Shown: positions 7,795-16,318, numbered from the stretch's first letter. The stretch: 27,197 bases of DNA from JBBILG01 sp037445085 (GCA_037445085.1 JBBILG010000013.1:1-27197), one strand, 5' to 3'. Notes: generated by a model not told the origin, from the sequence alone. Numbers and translations: made by a program.

Positions 7795-8682
7795 TTACTC
7801 GGGGAACACGCCCGTGGAGAGATAGCGGTCGCCACGATCGCACACGATGGAGACGATGACCGCGTTCTCCACTTCCTGCGAGAGCTGCAGCGCGACATAG
7901 AGCGCGCCGCCGGAGGAGATGCCGGCGAAGATACCCTCTTCGCGCGCCAGCCGCCGCGTGGTTTCCTCCGCTTCCTGCTGGCCGACGTAGATCATGCGGT
8001 CGATGCGCGAAAAATCGCAGATCCTGGGCAGATATGCCATCGGCCACTTGCGGATGCCCGGGATCTGCGCGCCTTCCCTGGGCTGCACGCCGACGATCCG
8101 GATGGCGGGATTGCGCTCCTTGAGGTAGCGTGACGTCCCCATGATGGTACCGGTGGTGCCCATGCTGGAGACGAAATGGGTGATTTTCCCCTGCGTGTCG
8201 CGCCAGATTTCCGGGCCGGTGCCCTCGTAATGCGCCAGCGGGTTGTCGGGATTGGCGAACTGGTCGAGGATGCGGCCGCGCCCCTCCGCCTGCATTTTCT
8301 CGGCGGTGTCGCGCGCCAGTTCCATGCCGCCATCCCTGGATGTGAGGATGAGTTCGGCACCGTACGCCTTCATGGTCTGGCGGCGTTCCAGGCTCTGGTT
8401 CTCCGGCATGACCAGGAGCATTCTATAGCCCTTGATGGCGGCCGCCATGGCCAGCGCGATGCCGGTATTGCCGCTGGTCGCCTCGATCAGCGTGTCGCCC
8501 GGCCGGATTTCGCCGCGCGCCTCGGCGTGCGTGATCATGGACAGCGCCGGCCTGTCCTTCACCGAGCCGGCCGGGTTGTTGCCTTCCAGCTTCACCAGGA
8601 TCGTGTTGTTGGTGACACCAGGCATGCGCTGCAACCTGACCAGCGGCGTGTTGCCGACGAAATCCGCGACGGTTTTGAACAT
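7795..8682 (-). CDS. cysM: Cysteine synthase B (CysM)
   Basis: PLP enzyme that makes cysteine from O-acetylserine and sulfide or, in the CysM type, thiosulfate (giving S-sulfocysteine). At 295 aa it has the CysM length. The Schiff-base Lys42 lies in NPAGSVKDRPA, which is the CysM rather than CysK form. The substrate loop is EATSGNTGIALA, the phosphate loop is SSMGTTGTIMG, and the C-terminal region has GISSGGALYVA. All key residues are present. ATG 8682 follows dsbB by 30 bases without a strong Shine-Dalgarno. The 3' end precedes the ydbH start by 28 bases. The location beside dsbB suits a thiol theme but may be chance. Confidence 0.95.
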   Translation of the reverse strand: MFKTVADFVGNTPLVRLQRMPGVTNNTILVKLEGNNPAGSVKDRPALSMITHAEARGEIRPGDTLIEATSGNTGIALAMAAAIKGYRMLLVMPENQSLERRQTMKAYGAELILTSRDGGMELARDTAEKMQAEGRGRILDQFANPDNPLAHYEGTGPEIWRDTQGKITHFVSSMGTTGTIMGTSRYLKERNPAIRIVGVQPREGAQIPGIRKWPMAYLPRICDFSRIDRMIYVGQQEAEETTRRLAREEGIFAGISSGGALYVALQLSQEVENAVIVSIVCDRGDRYLSTGVFPE

Positions 8683-8712
8683 TGGGAGCCTATTGCAAGC
8701 GATACAAGGCTC

Positions 8713-9213
8713 TTATGCCTTCTTCACGAAAACCAGCGCCACCGCGTAGCCGCCCAGCAGGACGAAGGCCATGAGCGACAGTTCCGGGATGGTGAAGCCG
8801 AGCAGCGTCCAGTCCTTGGCCTGGCACTCGCCGGTGCCCTGAAAGACAAGCTGCAGCGCCTTGCTGAAGGAAAAGGACTCGAACAGGTAGTCGAAGCCGG
8901 CGCCGCATTCGCCCGGCACCTGATCGGGATTGCGCTGGATCCAGATGTGGCGCATGGCGATGCCGGCACCGACCGCGGCGATGGCGAACTGCAAGCCGCC
9001 GTGCAGTTTGCGCCACAGGCCGGCCGGGTTGTGCAGCGCCGCCAGCAGGAAGGCCGCGCCCAGCACCATGTAGACGATGCGCTGGGAAATGCACAGCGGG
9101 CAAGGGTCGAGCTGGTCGCGGGTCTGGATATAGAGGGCATAGGCCACCAGGCCGAAGCTGGCGAGAAAACCGAGCAGGTAGCCGGCACGGCCGGCGAGCA
9201 GGTTGCGCAGCAT
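8713..9213 (-). CDS. dsbB: Disulfide bond formation protein B (DsbB)
   Basis: Inner-membrane quinone reductase that reoxidises DsbA. The 166-aa protein has four membrane segments (about 11-29, 45-62, 74-91 and 140-162). The first periplasmic loop carries the redox pair Cys38/Cys41 in DPCPLC; the second loop carries Cys103 (PGECGAG) and Cys130 (GTGECQAKD). ISQRIVYM after the first pair holds the arginine near the quinone site. All four essential cysteines are present. It is the first gene of the minus-strand run and diverges from nnrS across a 234-base region. The ATG at 9213 has no clear Shine-Dalgarno. Confidence 0.95.
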   Translation of the reverse strand: MLRNLLAGRAGYLLGFLASFGLVAYALYIQTRDQLDPCPLCISQRIVYMVLGAAFLLAALHNPAGLWRKLHGGLQFAIAAVGAGIAMRHIWIQRNPDQVPGECGAGFDYLFESFSFSKALQLVFQGTGECQAKDWTLLGFTIPELSLMAFVLLGGYAVALVFVKKA

Positions 9214-9447
9214 GTGTGGGGTTATCCGATATTCAAGGGCATACTGTCAGCGCATTATCCCAGATTATCCATATCCAATGGACAGGCGAGCGCGCAAGCA
9301 CCGCGCAACGCCGCGATTCGCCCGCACAGTCGCTTGTTCAGAGCTTTCCTAATGGATCATCCGGGATTATAGCAGCCGGATTTCACCGGCACCGCACCGA
9401 TGCGGTTAGAATCCGGTCATCAGGATACGTTCCCGGAGTACCCGCAC
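9214..9447. promoter_or_regulatory. Divergent dsbB/nnrS promoter region with TTATCC repeats
   Basis: A 234-base divergent spacer with no gene. TTATCC occurs at 9222-9227, 9255-9260 and 9265-9270, with TATCC again at 9272-9276; the two central copies (ATTATCC) are 10 bases apart. Read on the minus strand these are GGATAA boxes, two of which extend to GATAAT and resemble a -10 element for dsbB. No convincing FNR box (TTGAT-N4-ATCAA) was found for nnrS. The nnrS Shine-Dalgarno is probably GGAG at 9434-9437. Confidence 0.4.
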
Positions 9448-10656
9448 ATGAACAGCCTGCATTCGCTTCTTGCCAGTTTCACCGCTGCGCCGCACCGCAT
9501 GTTCTTCTTCGGCGGCATGCTGCAGAGCGTGCTCGCCATGGCCTGGTGGCTGATCGACTTGGGCGGCCGCTACGGCGGCTGGTACGCGCCGCCGGCTTGG
9601 AGCATGTCGCCGCTCGACGCGCACGCCCTGCTCATGATCTACGGATTCTTTCCGTTCTTCATCTTCGGCTTCCTGATGACCACCTATCCGCGCTGGATGA
9701 ACGGCGAGGAAGTCGAGCGCCGCCATTACGCGCCCGCCTTCGTGCTCATGCTGGGCGGCGTGCTGCTGTTCTATGTCGGCCTCGTGGGCGGCGCCTCGCT
9801 GCTGCAGATCGCCCTGGTGCTGCTGCTGACCGGCTGGGCGCTGGGCCTCCACGCGCTGCTGCGCGTCTACCTCAGGGCGAGGCACCCGGACAAGCGCCAT
9901 GCCACCATCACCACCGTCGTGCTGGTGCTGGGCTGGCTGCTGCTGGCCGGCTTCGCCAGCGGCGAGCCCGGCCTGGTGGCGCTGGCCAAGACCGGCGGCG
10001 TATGGCTGCTCCTGCTGCCGGTGTATTTCGCCGTCAGCCACCGCATGATCCCGTTCTTTTCCGCCAACGCGATTCCCCACTACACCGTCGTGCGCCCGGC
10101 CTGGGCGCTGGCCGTGATACCCGGCGGCGCGCTGCTGTACGCCGCGCTGGAATTTTCCGGGCAACACCAGTGGCTGTGGCCGGTGGATCTTGCCATGGCG
10201 GCGGTGGCGCTCTATCTCACCTGGGCCTGGCGGCTGCGCGCGAGCTTATCCGTGCCGCTGCTCGCCATGCTGCACATCGGTTTCGCCTGGCTGGGGCTGG
10301 CCCTGCTGCTGTCGGCGGCGCAAAGCCTGGTGCTGCTGGCGACTGGCGAGTTCATCCTGGGCAAGGCGCCGCTGCATGCACTGGTCATCGGCTATTTCGG
10401 CTCCATCGTGTTCGGCATGGCCACGCGCGTCACCCTGGGCCATTCCGGCCGTCCGCTGGTGGTGGACCGGCTCATCTGGCACCTGTTCCTGGGCGTGCAG
10501 CTGGTGGTCGTGCTGCGTATCGCCGCCGACCTGTTCCCTGCCCACGGGCATGGCTTCATCGCCTCCGCCGTGCTGTGGCTGCTGTGCTACGGCATCTGGG
10601 CCGCGCGCATGATCCCCATCCACTGGCTCCCGCGCGCCGACGACAAACCGGGATAG
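9448..10656 (+). CDS. nnrS: NnrS family haem-copper membrane protein
   Basis: A 402-aa protein with about 12 membrane segments. Family marks include PHRMFFFGGMLQ, DAHALLMIYGFFPFFIFGF then TTYPRW, VSHRMIPFFSAN, and LHALVIGYFGSIVFGMATRV followed by LGHSGRPL, holding the conserved histidines expected to bind haem and copper. NnrS proteins lower nitric-oxide stress in denitrifying and pathogenic bacteria, by limiting iron-nitrosyl complexes. No other denitrification genes lie in the window. ATG 9448 was chosen over an in-frame ATG at 9400 because it follows GGAG and starts the family N-terminus. It ends 1 base before xseA, so the two genes are probably co-transcribed. Confidence 0.93.
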   Translation: MNSLHSLLASFTAAPHRMFFFGGMLQSVLAMAWWLIDLGGRYGGWYAPPAWSMSPLDAHALLMIYGFFPFFIFGFLMTTYPRWMNGEEVERRHYAPAFVLMLGGVLLFYVGLVGGASLLQIALVLLLTGWALGLHALLRVYLRARHPDKRHATITTVVLVLGWLLLAGFASGEPGLVALAKTGGVWLLLLPVYFAVSHRMIPFFSANAIPHYTVVRPAWALAVIPGGALLYAALEFSGQHQWLWPVDLAMAAVALYLTWAWRLRASLSVPLLAMLHIGFAWLGLALLLSAAQSLVLLATGEFILGKAPLHALVIGYFGSIVFGMATRVTLGHSGRPLVVDRLIWHLFLGVQLVVVLRIAADLFPAHGHGFIASAVLWLLCYGIWAARMIPIHWLPRADDKPG

Positions 10657-10657
10657 C

Positions 10658-12013
10658 ATGGCCGAATCTCGCTTGAGCCCCGAAACACGGGTGCTGTCGG
10701 TCGGGGAACTCAACCGGCTGGCGCGCGAACTCCTGGAACAGAGCTTCCCGCTGTTCTGGGTGGCGGGCGAAATGTCCAACCTCACCCGCGCCGCCTCCGG
10801 CCACTGGTATTTCTCGCTCAAGGATGCCCAGGCGCAAGTGCGCTGTGTCATGTTCCGCAGCCGCAATGCCGCCCTGGACTGGCAGCCGCGCGAGGGGGAC
10901 CATGTCGAGGCGCGTGCGCTGGCGACACTGTTCGAAGCGCGCGGCGATTTCCAGTTGCAGGTCGAATTTCTGCGGCGCGCCGGCCTGGGCGCCTTGTTCG
11001 AGGCGTTCGAAAAACTCAAGGCCAAACTGCAGGCGGCAGGTCTGTTCGCCGCCGACCGCAAGCGAGCGCTGCCGGCGTATCCGCACCAGATCGGCATCAT
11101 CACCTCGGCGGACGCGGCGGCGCTGCGCGACGCGCTCACTACGCTGCGCCGTCGTGCCCCCGGCATCCCCGTGGTGATCTACCCGACGCCGGTACAGGGC
11201 AGGGGCGCGGCAGCCCTGATCGCCGGCGCCATTCGTCGCGCCGGCGCGCGCGGCGAATGCGACGTGCTCATCGTCTGTCGCGGCGGCGGCAGTCTGGAAG
11301 ACCTGTGGCAATTCAACGAAGAAGTCGTGGCGCGCGCGATTTACGACTCCCCCATCCCAGTGGTGAGCGGCATCGGCCACGAAACCGATTTCACCATCGC
11401 CGACTTCGTCGCCGACGTGCGCGCGCCGACGCCCACCGCTGCGGCCGAGCTGGTGAGCCCCGACCGCGCCGCCCTGCTGCAGCAACTGGCACGGCTGCGG
11501 CGCGCACTGGAACAGCGCCTGCGAAGCCTGCTCGGCCAGCGCATGCAGCAGCTCGACTTCCTGGCACGCCGCCTGGTCGCGCCGGCACAGCAGGCCGTGC
11601 AGTGGCGTGTACAAGTGCGTCAACTGGATGCACACCTCAGGCAGGCCATACAGACGATGGTGGCAAGGCTGCGCACCAAGCTGCAGCACGCGGCGCATCG
11701 GCATGCGTTGCGACGGCCGGACACGACGGCGCGCCGGGCGGAACTGCAACGCGCCAGGCAACGGCTGCCGATTGCCGCAGCGGCTAGCCTGGAATGGCAG
11801 CGGCAGCGGCTGCAGCGGCTCGCCGGCGGGCTGGAGCACCTCGCGCCGCAGCGCGTGCTGGAACGCGGTTATGCGCTGGTCGAAACCATGACCGGCGACA
11901 TCGTGCGCGACAGCGCGCAATTGCAGGTGGGGCAGGAACTGCGCCTGCGTCTGGCACGGGGCGAGGCCGGCGTCGAGGTCAGGCAGCTTCCGCGCCCGAC
12001 CTCCCTGCCGTAG
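10658..12013 (+). CDS. xseA: Exodeoxyribonuclease VII large subunit
   Basis: Catalytic subunit of the bidirectional single-strand DNA exonuclease VII. The 451-aa protein has the N-terminal OB fold (FWVAGEMSNLTRAASGHWYF, FSLKDAQAQVRCVMF), then the catalytic domain with GIITSADAAALRD, CDVLIVCRGGGSLEDLWQFN, VVSGIGHETDFTIADFVAD and RAPTPTAAAELVSPD, then a long coiled coil (about 270-400) and a C-terminal LERGYALVETMTGDIV strand. ATG 10658 directly follows the nnrS stop, so translational coupling is likely. The small subunit xseB is not in the window. The last codons and stop abut an IS3-type relic, so the final few residues (about TSLP) may derive from that junction. Confidence 0.95.
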   Translation: MAESRLSPETRVLSVGELNRLARELLEQSFPLFWVAGEMSNLTRAASGHWYFSLKDAQAQVRCVMFRSRNAALDWQPREGDHVEARALATLFEARGDFQLQVEFLRRAGLGALFEAFEKLKAKLQAAGLFAADRKRALPAYPHQIGIITSADAAALRDALTTLRRRAPGIPVVIYPTPVQGRGAAALIAGAIRRAGARGECDVLIVCRGGGSLEDLWQFNEEVVARAIYDSPIPVVSGIGHETDFTIADFVADVRAPTPTAAAELVSPDRAALLQQLARLRRALEQRLRSLLGQRMQQLDFLARRLVAPAQQAVQWRVQVRQLDAHLRQAIQTMVARLRTKLQHAAHRHALRRPDTTARRAELQRARQRLPIAAAASLEWQRQRLQRLAGGLEHLAPQRVLERGYALVETMTGDIVRDSAQLQVGQELRLRLARGEAGVEVRQLPRPTSLP

Positions 12014-12201
12014 GCGGACGTTGGCGCCAGGCGTGATAGCCACTTTCCGAGACTTCCAGAACCCGGCACATCGCCGCTACGGGGTGGCGCTGTCGCAATT
12101 CCTCAATCCGGGCGGATTGCACCGCGACTCCTTCGCAAAATACGCCGCACATTTTTTAACAGGTCGCGCTCCAGCTTCATTTCCGCCAATTTTTTGCGCA
12201 A
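12010..12201 (-). mobile_element. IS3-family transposase relic (orfA 3' end plus orfB 5' end)
   Basis: This fragment of an IS3-type element fills most of the xseA-acnB gap. Minus-strand frames give LRKKLAEMKLERDLLK (bases 12201 to about 12150), the end of the OrfA coiled coil; one frame over comes KKCAAYFAKESR. From GTG 12122 a third frame reads VQSARIEELRQRHP then VAAMCRVLEVSESGYHAW and RQRPP, the typical OrfB N-terminus. Similarity stops at about 12010, at the xseA stop codon. The OrfA frame is lost at the A6 run, and the catalytic DDE region and the inverted ends are missing, so it is dead. The remaining gap up to 12313 holds nothing recognisable apart from a short hairpin. Confidence 0.75.
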
Positions 12202-12303
12202 CCAGGCCACTACCGTTGGCCGCCCGAGCCACGTGAACGCCTGACTGTCGCAGACGTAGCCCGCCGCGGAACACGGCCGCACGCATTTTCGTCGGGCAAC
12301 TTC

Positions 12304-12322
12304 CCGGCCCGCCTCAGGCCGG
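12304..12322. terminator. Short GC hairpin overlapping the acnB stop
   Basis: CCGGCC (12304-12309) pairs with GGCCGG (12317-12322) around a 7-base loop that contains the acnB stop codon. No T-run follows in the direction of acnB transcription, so intrinsic termination is doubtful. Confidence 0.25.
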
Positions 12323-14884
12323 CAGTTCGCCGATGGGAATGACCTTTCTGCGGGTATATTCCGGCATCCGGTCGAAATTGAGGTAGCGGTAGATTGCGCC
12401 GGCGTCCGCGGCGAGCCTGTCGCTCACCATGGCCAAGTATTCCTGCGGCGCGGGGATGCGACCGAGGCGCGCGCACACCGCGGCCAGCTCCGCCGAGCCG
12501 AGGTAAACGCGGGCATCCTTGCCCATGCGGTTGTCGAAATTGCGCGTCGAGGTGGAAAACACCGTGGCGCGATCCGCCACGCGCGCCTGGTTGCCCATAC
12601 ACAGGCTGCATCCCGGAACCTCGGTGCGCGCGCCGGCGCGGCCGAACACCGCATAGGCGCCCTCCTCGCGCAGTTCCGTCTCGTCCATGCGGGTGGGCGG
12701 GGCGATCCACAGCCGCGTCGGAATGATGCCGGCGTCTTCCAGCACGCGGGCAGCGGCGCGGTAGTGGCCGATGTTGGTCATGCAACTGCCGATGAACACC
12801 TCGTCGATGCTGTCGCCCGCCACGGCGGACAGCGGCTTGATGTCGTCGGGGTCGTTGGGGCAGGCCACCAGCGGCTCGCGGATTTCGTCGAGGTCGATCT
12901 CGATCACGCAGGCGTATTCCGCGTCCGCATCCGGCTCCAGCAGGCGTGGATCGTTAAGCCAGACCTGCATGGCGTCGATCCGCCGCCTCAGGGTTCGCGC
13001 ATCCTGGTAGCCGTCGTCCGTCATTTTCTCCATCAGCGCGATATTGGAATTGAGGAACTCGATCACCGGTTCCTTGTTCAGGCGCACCGTGCAGCCGTTG
13101 GCCGATCTTTCCGCCGAGGCGTCGGCGAACTCGAACGCCTGTTCCACCTTGAGGTCGGGCAACCCCTCGATTTCCAGGATGCGGCCGTTGAACACGTTCT
13201 TCTTGCCCTGCTTGCCGACGGTGAGCAGGCCCCGCCGGATCGCCACGTAGGGGATGGCATTGACCAGGTCGCGCAGGGTGATGCCGGGCTGCATCTCGCC
13301 CCTGAAGCGCACCAGCACCGATTCCGGCATGTCCAGCGGCATGGCGCCCATGGCGGCGGCGAAAGCCACCAGCCCGGAACCGGCCGGAAACGAGATGCCG
13401 ATGGGAAAGCGCGTGTGCGAATCGCCGCCGGTGCCCACCGTATCCGGCAGGATCATGCGGTTGAGCCAGGAATGGATGACGCCATCGCCAGGCTTGAGAC
13501 TGACGCCGCCGCGGCTGGAGATGAATTCCGGCAGTTCGTGCTGCAGCTTGATATCCACCGGCCTGGGGTAGGCGGCGGTGTGGCAGAAGCTCTGCAACAC
13601 CAGGTCGGCGGAAAAGCCCAGGCAGGCCAGTTCCTTCAGCTCGTCGCGGGTCATGGCGCCGGTGGTATCCTGGCTGCCCACGGTGGTGATCCTGGGTTCG
13701 CAATAGCTGCCGGGGCGCACCCCGCCACCTTCAGGCAGGCCGCAGGCGCGGCCCACCATCTTCTGCGCCAGGGTATAGCCCTTGCCGGTATCGGCCGGCG
13801 CCACCGGCCGGATGAACAGGTCGGACGGCGGCATCCCCAGCGCCTCGCGAGCCTTGGCGGTCAGGCCGCGGCCGATGATGAGCGGGATGCGGCCGCCGGC
13901 ACGCACCTCGTCCGGCAGCGTGCGCGGCGCCAGCGCGAAGGAGGCCAGCTCGCTGCCATCCTCGCGCAGAACCCGGCCCTCATGAGGGCGGATGACGATG
14001 ACATCGCCCGTATTCATGGCGGACACGTCGCACTGGATGGGCAGCGCGCCGGAATCCTCGGCGGTGTTGAAGAAGATGGGCGCGATCTTGCCGCCGATGA
14101 CGATGCCGCCGGTGCGCTTGTTGGGAACGCGGGGAATGTCCGTGCCCATGTGCCACTGCACCGAGTTGATGGCCGATTTGCGCGAGGAGCCGGTACCCAC
14201 CACGTCGCCGACGTAGGCGAGCGGCAGGCCTTTTTCCTTCAGCCGCGCGATGGTCGCCAAGCCGTCCGGCATCCTGGCGGTGAGCATGGCCCGGGCGTGC
14301 AGCGGGATGTCCGGGCGCGACCAGGCCTCCTGCGCGGGCGAAAGATCGTCGGTGTTGGTCTCGCCCGGCACCTTGAACACCACGCAGCGGATTTCCTGCG
14401 CCAGCGCGGGACGGCCGGTGAACCATTCGGCATTGGCCCAGGATTGCACCAGGCTGCGCGCATGGGGATTGCCGGCGCGCATCCTTTCCTCGACGTCGTG
14501 GAAGGCATCGAACATCAAAATGGTGTGCGCCAGCGCGCGCGCCGCCTCGGCGCCCAGATCGCCATCGAGCAGGCCCACCAGCGTCTGCACGTTGTAGCCG
14601 CCCAGCATGGTGCCGAGCAGGCGCACGGCCTCCTGCGGCGTCAGCAGCGGCGAGGTCGCCGTGCCCTTTGCCACGTCGGCGAGGAATGCCGCCTTGACGT
14701 AGGCGGCCTCGTCCACCCCCGCCGGCACACGGTTGGCCAGCAGGTCGAGCAAGGCGTCGCCCTCCCCGGCCGGCGGATTCTTCAGCAGCTCCGCCAGCGC
14801 GGCGGCCTGTTCGGCATCGAGCGGCAGCGGCGGCAAGCCCAGCGCGGCGCGCGCGGCCACGTGGTCACGGTAGGCGTTCAGCAT
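12314..14884 (-). CDS. acnB: Bifunctional aconitate hydratase 2 / 2-methylisocitrate dehydratase
   Basis: AcnB of the citric acid cycle (citrate to isocitrate), able to act in the methylcitrate cycle too. At 856 aa it has the AcnB length and the AcnB order: N-terminal HEAT-like domain (from MLNAYRDHVAARAALG), the swivelling domain (with GTGSSRKSAINSVQWHMG), then domains with TVGSQDTTGAMTRDEL, LPDTVGTGGDSHTRFPIG, and the 4Fe-4S ligands Cys701 (GSCMTNIG), Cys759 and Cys762 (PGCSLCMGNQ). STSTRNFDNRMG follows. All cluster ligands are present. It is monocistronic and convergent with xseA, and a good -10 element lies upstream. A 762-codon open frame antisense to it is a GC-driven shadow. Confidence 0.97.
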   Translation of the reverse strand: MLNAYRDHVAARAALGLPPLPLDAEQAAALAELLKNPPAGEGDALLDLLANRVPAGVDEAAYVKAAFLADVAKGTATSPLLTPQEAVRLLGTMLGGYNVQTLVGLLDGDLGAEAARALAHTILMFDAFHDVEERMRAGNPHARSLVQSWANAEWFTGRPALAQEIRCVVFKVPGETNTDDLSPAQEAWSRPDIPLHARAMLTARMPDGLATIARLKEKGLPLAYVGDVVGTGSSRKSAINSVQWHMGTDIPRVPNKRTGGIVIGGKIAPIFFNTAEDSGALPIQCDVSAMNTGDVIVIRPHEGRVLREDGSELASFALAPRTLPDEVRAGGRIPLIIGRGLTAKAREALGMPPSDLFIRPVAPADTGKGYTLAQKMVGRACGLPEGGGVRPGSYCEPRITTVGSQDTTGAMTRDELKELACLGFSADLVLQSFCHTAAYPRPVDIKLQHELPEFISSRGGVSLKPGDGVIHSWLNRMILPDTVGTGGDSHTRFPIGISFPAGSGLVAFAAAMGAMPLDMPESVLVRFRGEMQPGITLRDLVNAIPYVAIRRGLLTVGKQGKKNVFNGRILEIEGLPDLKVEQAFEFADASAERSANGCTVRLNKEPVIEFLNSNIALMEKMTDDGYQDARTLRRRIDAMQVWLNDPRLLEPDADAEYACVIEIDLDEIREPLVACPNDPDDIKPLSAVAGDSIDEVFIGSCMTNIGHYRAAARVLEDAGIIPTRLWIAPPTRMDETELREEGAYAVFGRAGARTEVPGCSLCMGNQARVADRATVFSTSTRNFDNRMGKDARVYLGSAELAAVCARLGRIPAPQEYLAMVSDRLAADAGAIYRYLNFDRMPEYTRRKVIPIGELPA

Positions 14885-14915
14885 GATCGGAGTTCCGGCA
14901 ATTGGCTAAAACGAA

Positions 14916-14921
14916 ATTATA
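14916..14921 (-). promoter_or_regulatory. acnB: Probable acnB -10 element (TATAAT)
   Basis: A perfect TATAAT lies on the minus strand 31 bases before the acnB ATG. The best -35-like match, CTGACG at 14941-14946, has a 19-base spacer, so the -35 is weak. GGAA about 10 bases before the ATG may be the ribosome site. Confidence 0.5.
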
Positions 14922-15064
14922 GCGGCGGCGAATGCCCTTGCGTCAGCACTTGTCTAACGGGACCCGCCATCTGCGATAAGAGTTCGATCAAGATTCAAAT
15001 GTCCTGGTTCGCGACAATTCCGATCACGCTCCCCCTGCCCCCATCCGGCTGATTCCCATTGCCC

Positions 15065-16127
15065 ATGCATGACAAGAGCAGAACCCGCGTTCAGGCAAGC
15101 TTCAATGGCTTTGTGCTCGACGACGAGCACGGCCTGTCCTTCCGGGGCCGCCGGCTCACGCTCCACCCCAAGGAGTTGGCGGTGCTGCGCCTGCTGGTGC
15201 AACATTCGGCGCGCCTGGTGAGCAAGGAGGAATTGATCGCCGCAGTGTGGATGGGCGCCCCACCTCGGACGAGAGCATCGCCCGCTGCATTTCCGTCATC
15301 AAGTCGTGGCTGCGCGCCGCCTGCCCGGGCGCGGATGCGCTGATCAGGAACGAGTACGGACGCGGTTACCGTTTCGTCGGCCAGGTCGCCCGCCGGCATG
15401 CGGAGCCGTGCGAGTGCGAGCTGCAGGCCCTGATCGACGCTTCCCCCGACCTCATCGCGCTCAAGGACGGCGAGCTCTACCCGGAATGGCTGGACATCAG
15501 CCTGGTGCGCGACAGCAGCGGCCGCATCACCCATCACCTCGGCATCTTCTCCGACATCACCCGGCACAAGGAAACCGAGCGCCGGCTGCAGTTCATGGCC
15601 TCCCATGACCCGCTGACCCGCCTGCCCAACCGCCTGCTGCTGCGCGACCGCTTCGAACTGGCGGCCGCCGGCGCGCTGCCCTCGCCGACGGCGGGCTGGA
15701 ACCGGCCTGGCTGGAGCTGGAACTGACCGAATCCATCCTGATCCACGACGTGGATTACGTGCTGGACATGCTGAAAACGCTGAAGCAGATCGGTGTGCGG
15801 CTGTCGATCGACGATTTCGGCACCGGCTATTCCAGCCTGGCCTACCTCAAGCGCTTTGCCGTGGACAAGCTCGAGGTGGACCAGACCTTCGTGCGCAACA
15901 TGGCCATCGACGCGGATGATGCCGCCATCGTGCATTTGGTCATCCAGTTCGGGCGCAGCCTCAAGCTCACGGTGATCGCGGAGGGCGTGGAATCCGCCGA
16001 ACAGGCGGAACTGCTGCGGCAACAAGGTTGCGACCAGGCACAAGGCTATTTCTACAGCCGGCCGCTGCCGCCGGAACGATTCACCGAGTTGCTGGAGCGT
16101 ACCGCCAGCCCGCAGCGCGCCGACTGA
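15065..16127 (+). pseudogene. Decayed winged-helix / PAS / GGDEF / EAL c-di-GMP regulator
   Basis: Remnant of a large one-component signalling protein. An OmpR-type winged helix (VLDDEHGLSFRGRRLTLHPK, LLVQHSARLVSKEELIAAVW) starts at ATG 15065. At 15248-15250 one base is missing: GTGTGGATGGG should be GTGTGGGATGGG, which would give AAVWDGRPTSDESIARC. The second frame then carries SVIKSWLRAACPGADAL and NEYGRGYRFVGQV, the start of a PAS domain (LIDASPDLIALKDGE) joined straight to its end (LYPEWLDISLVRD), the first residues of a GGDEF domain (MASHDPLTRLPNRLLLRDRF), and a second break near 15690. The third frame has only the C-terminal half of EAL: LEPAWLELELTESIL, IDDFGTGYSSLAYL, VIAEGVES and FYSRPLPPERF. 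The GGDEF motif, the EAL motif and their metal ligands are all missing, so no catalytic activity is expected. Confidence 0.85.
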
Positions 16128-16140
16128 GAACCTTGCATCT

Positions 16141-16160
16141 ATTTCAGCAGGCTGGCAAGC
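16141..16160 (+). repeat. Imperfect direct repeat, copy 1 (18/20 to copy 2)
   Basis: ATTTCAGCAGGCTGGCAAGC matches the copy at 16618-16637 with two mismatches. The pair brackets the EF-hand gene and the palindromes beside it. Confidence 0.6.
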
Positions 16161-16181
16161 CGCAGCCAAATGGGGCGTGCC

Positions 16182-16196
16182 CGTCACGCAGTGACG
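16182..16196. repeat. Perfect palindrome CGTCAC-GCA-GTGACG
   Basis: A 6-bp stem with a 3-base loop, in the spacer between the EAL relic and the EF-hand gene (convergent). It has no T-run, so it is a weak terminator candidate or part of a dispersed intergenic repeat. Confidence 0.5.
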
Positions 16197-16264
16197 AGAC
16201 AGTACATGCAAGCACGGCGAGGAGCGAGTACCGCGCAAGCCCGGGTGGGCAAGCGCCGTATCGA

Positions 16265-16292
16265 GGGCCTGTCCCGAGCTTGTCGAAGGCCC
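16265..16292. repeat. Palindromic intergenic repeat containing GAGCTTGTCGAAGG
   Basis: GGGCCT (16265-16270) pairs with AGGCCC (16287-16292). The core CCTGTCCCGAGCTTGTCGAA is, from general knowledge, a very common REP-like intergenic element in many GC-rich environmental bacteria. It lies just downstream of the EF-hand gene. Confidence 0.55.
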
Positions 16293-16318
16293 GCCGAATG
16301 GCTTTGTGCCGCGCTTGC

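Noticed and set aside
9214..9447. FNR or NsrR box for nnrS.
   Set aside because: No TTGAT-N4-ATCAA or convincing NsrR-like palindrome was found by eye.
12764..15052. A 762-codon open frame on the plus strand across acnB.
   Set aside because: It is exactly antisense to acnB, which has full homology and all catalytic residues. Long shadow frames are expected in GC-rich coding DNA.
15750..16127. A stand-alone C-terminal EAL protein.
   Set aside because: It lacks the first half of the domain, including the EAL motif and several metal ligands, and has no ribosome site. It is best seen as part of the decayed gene.
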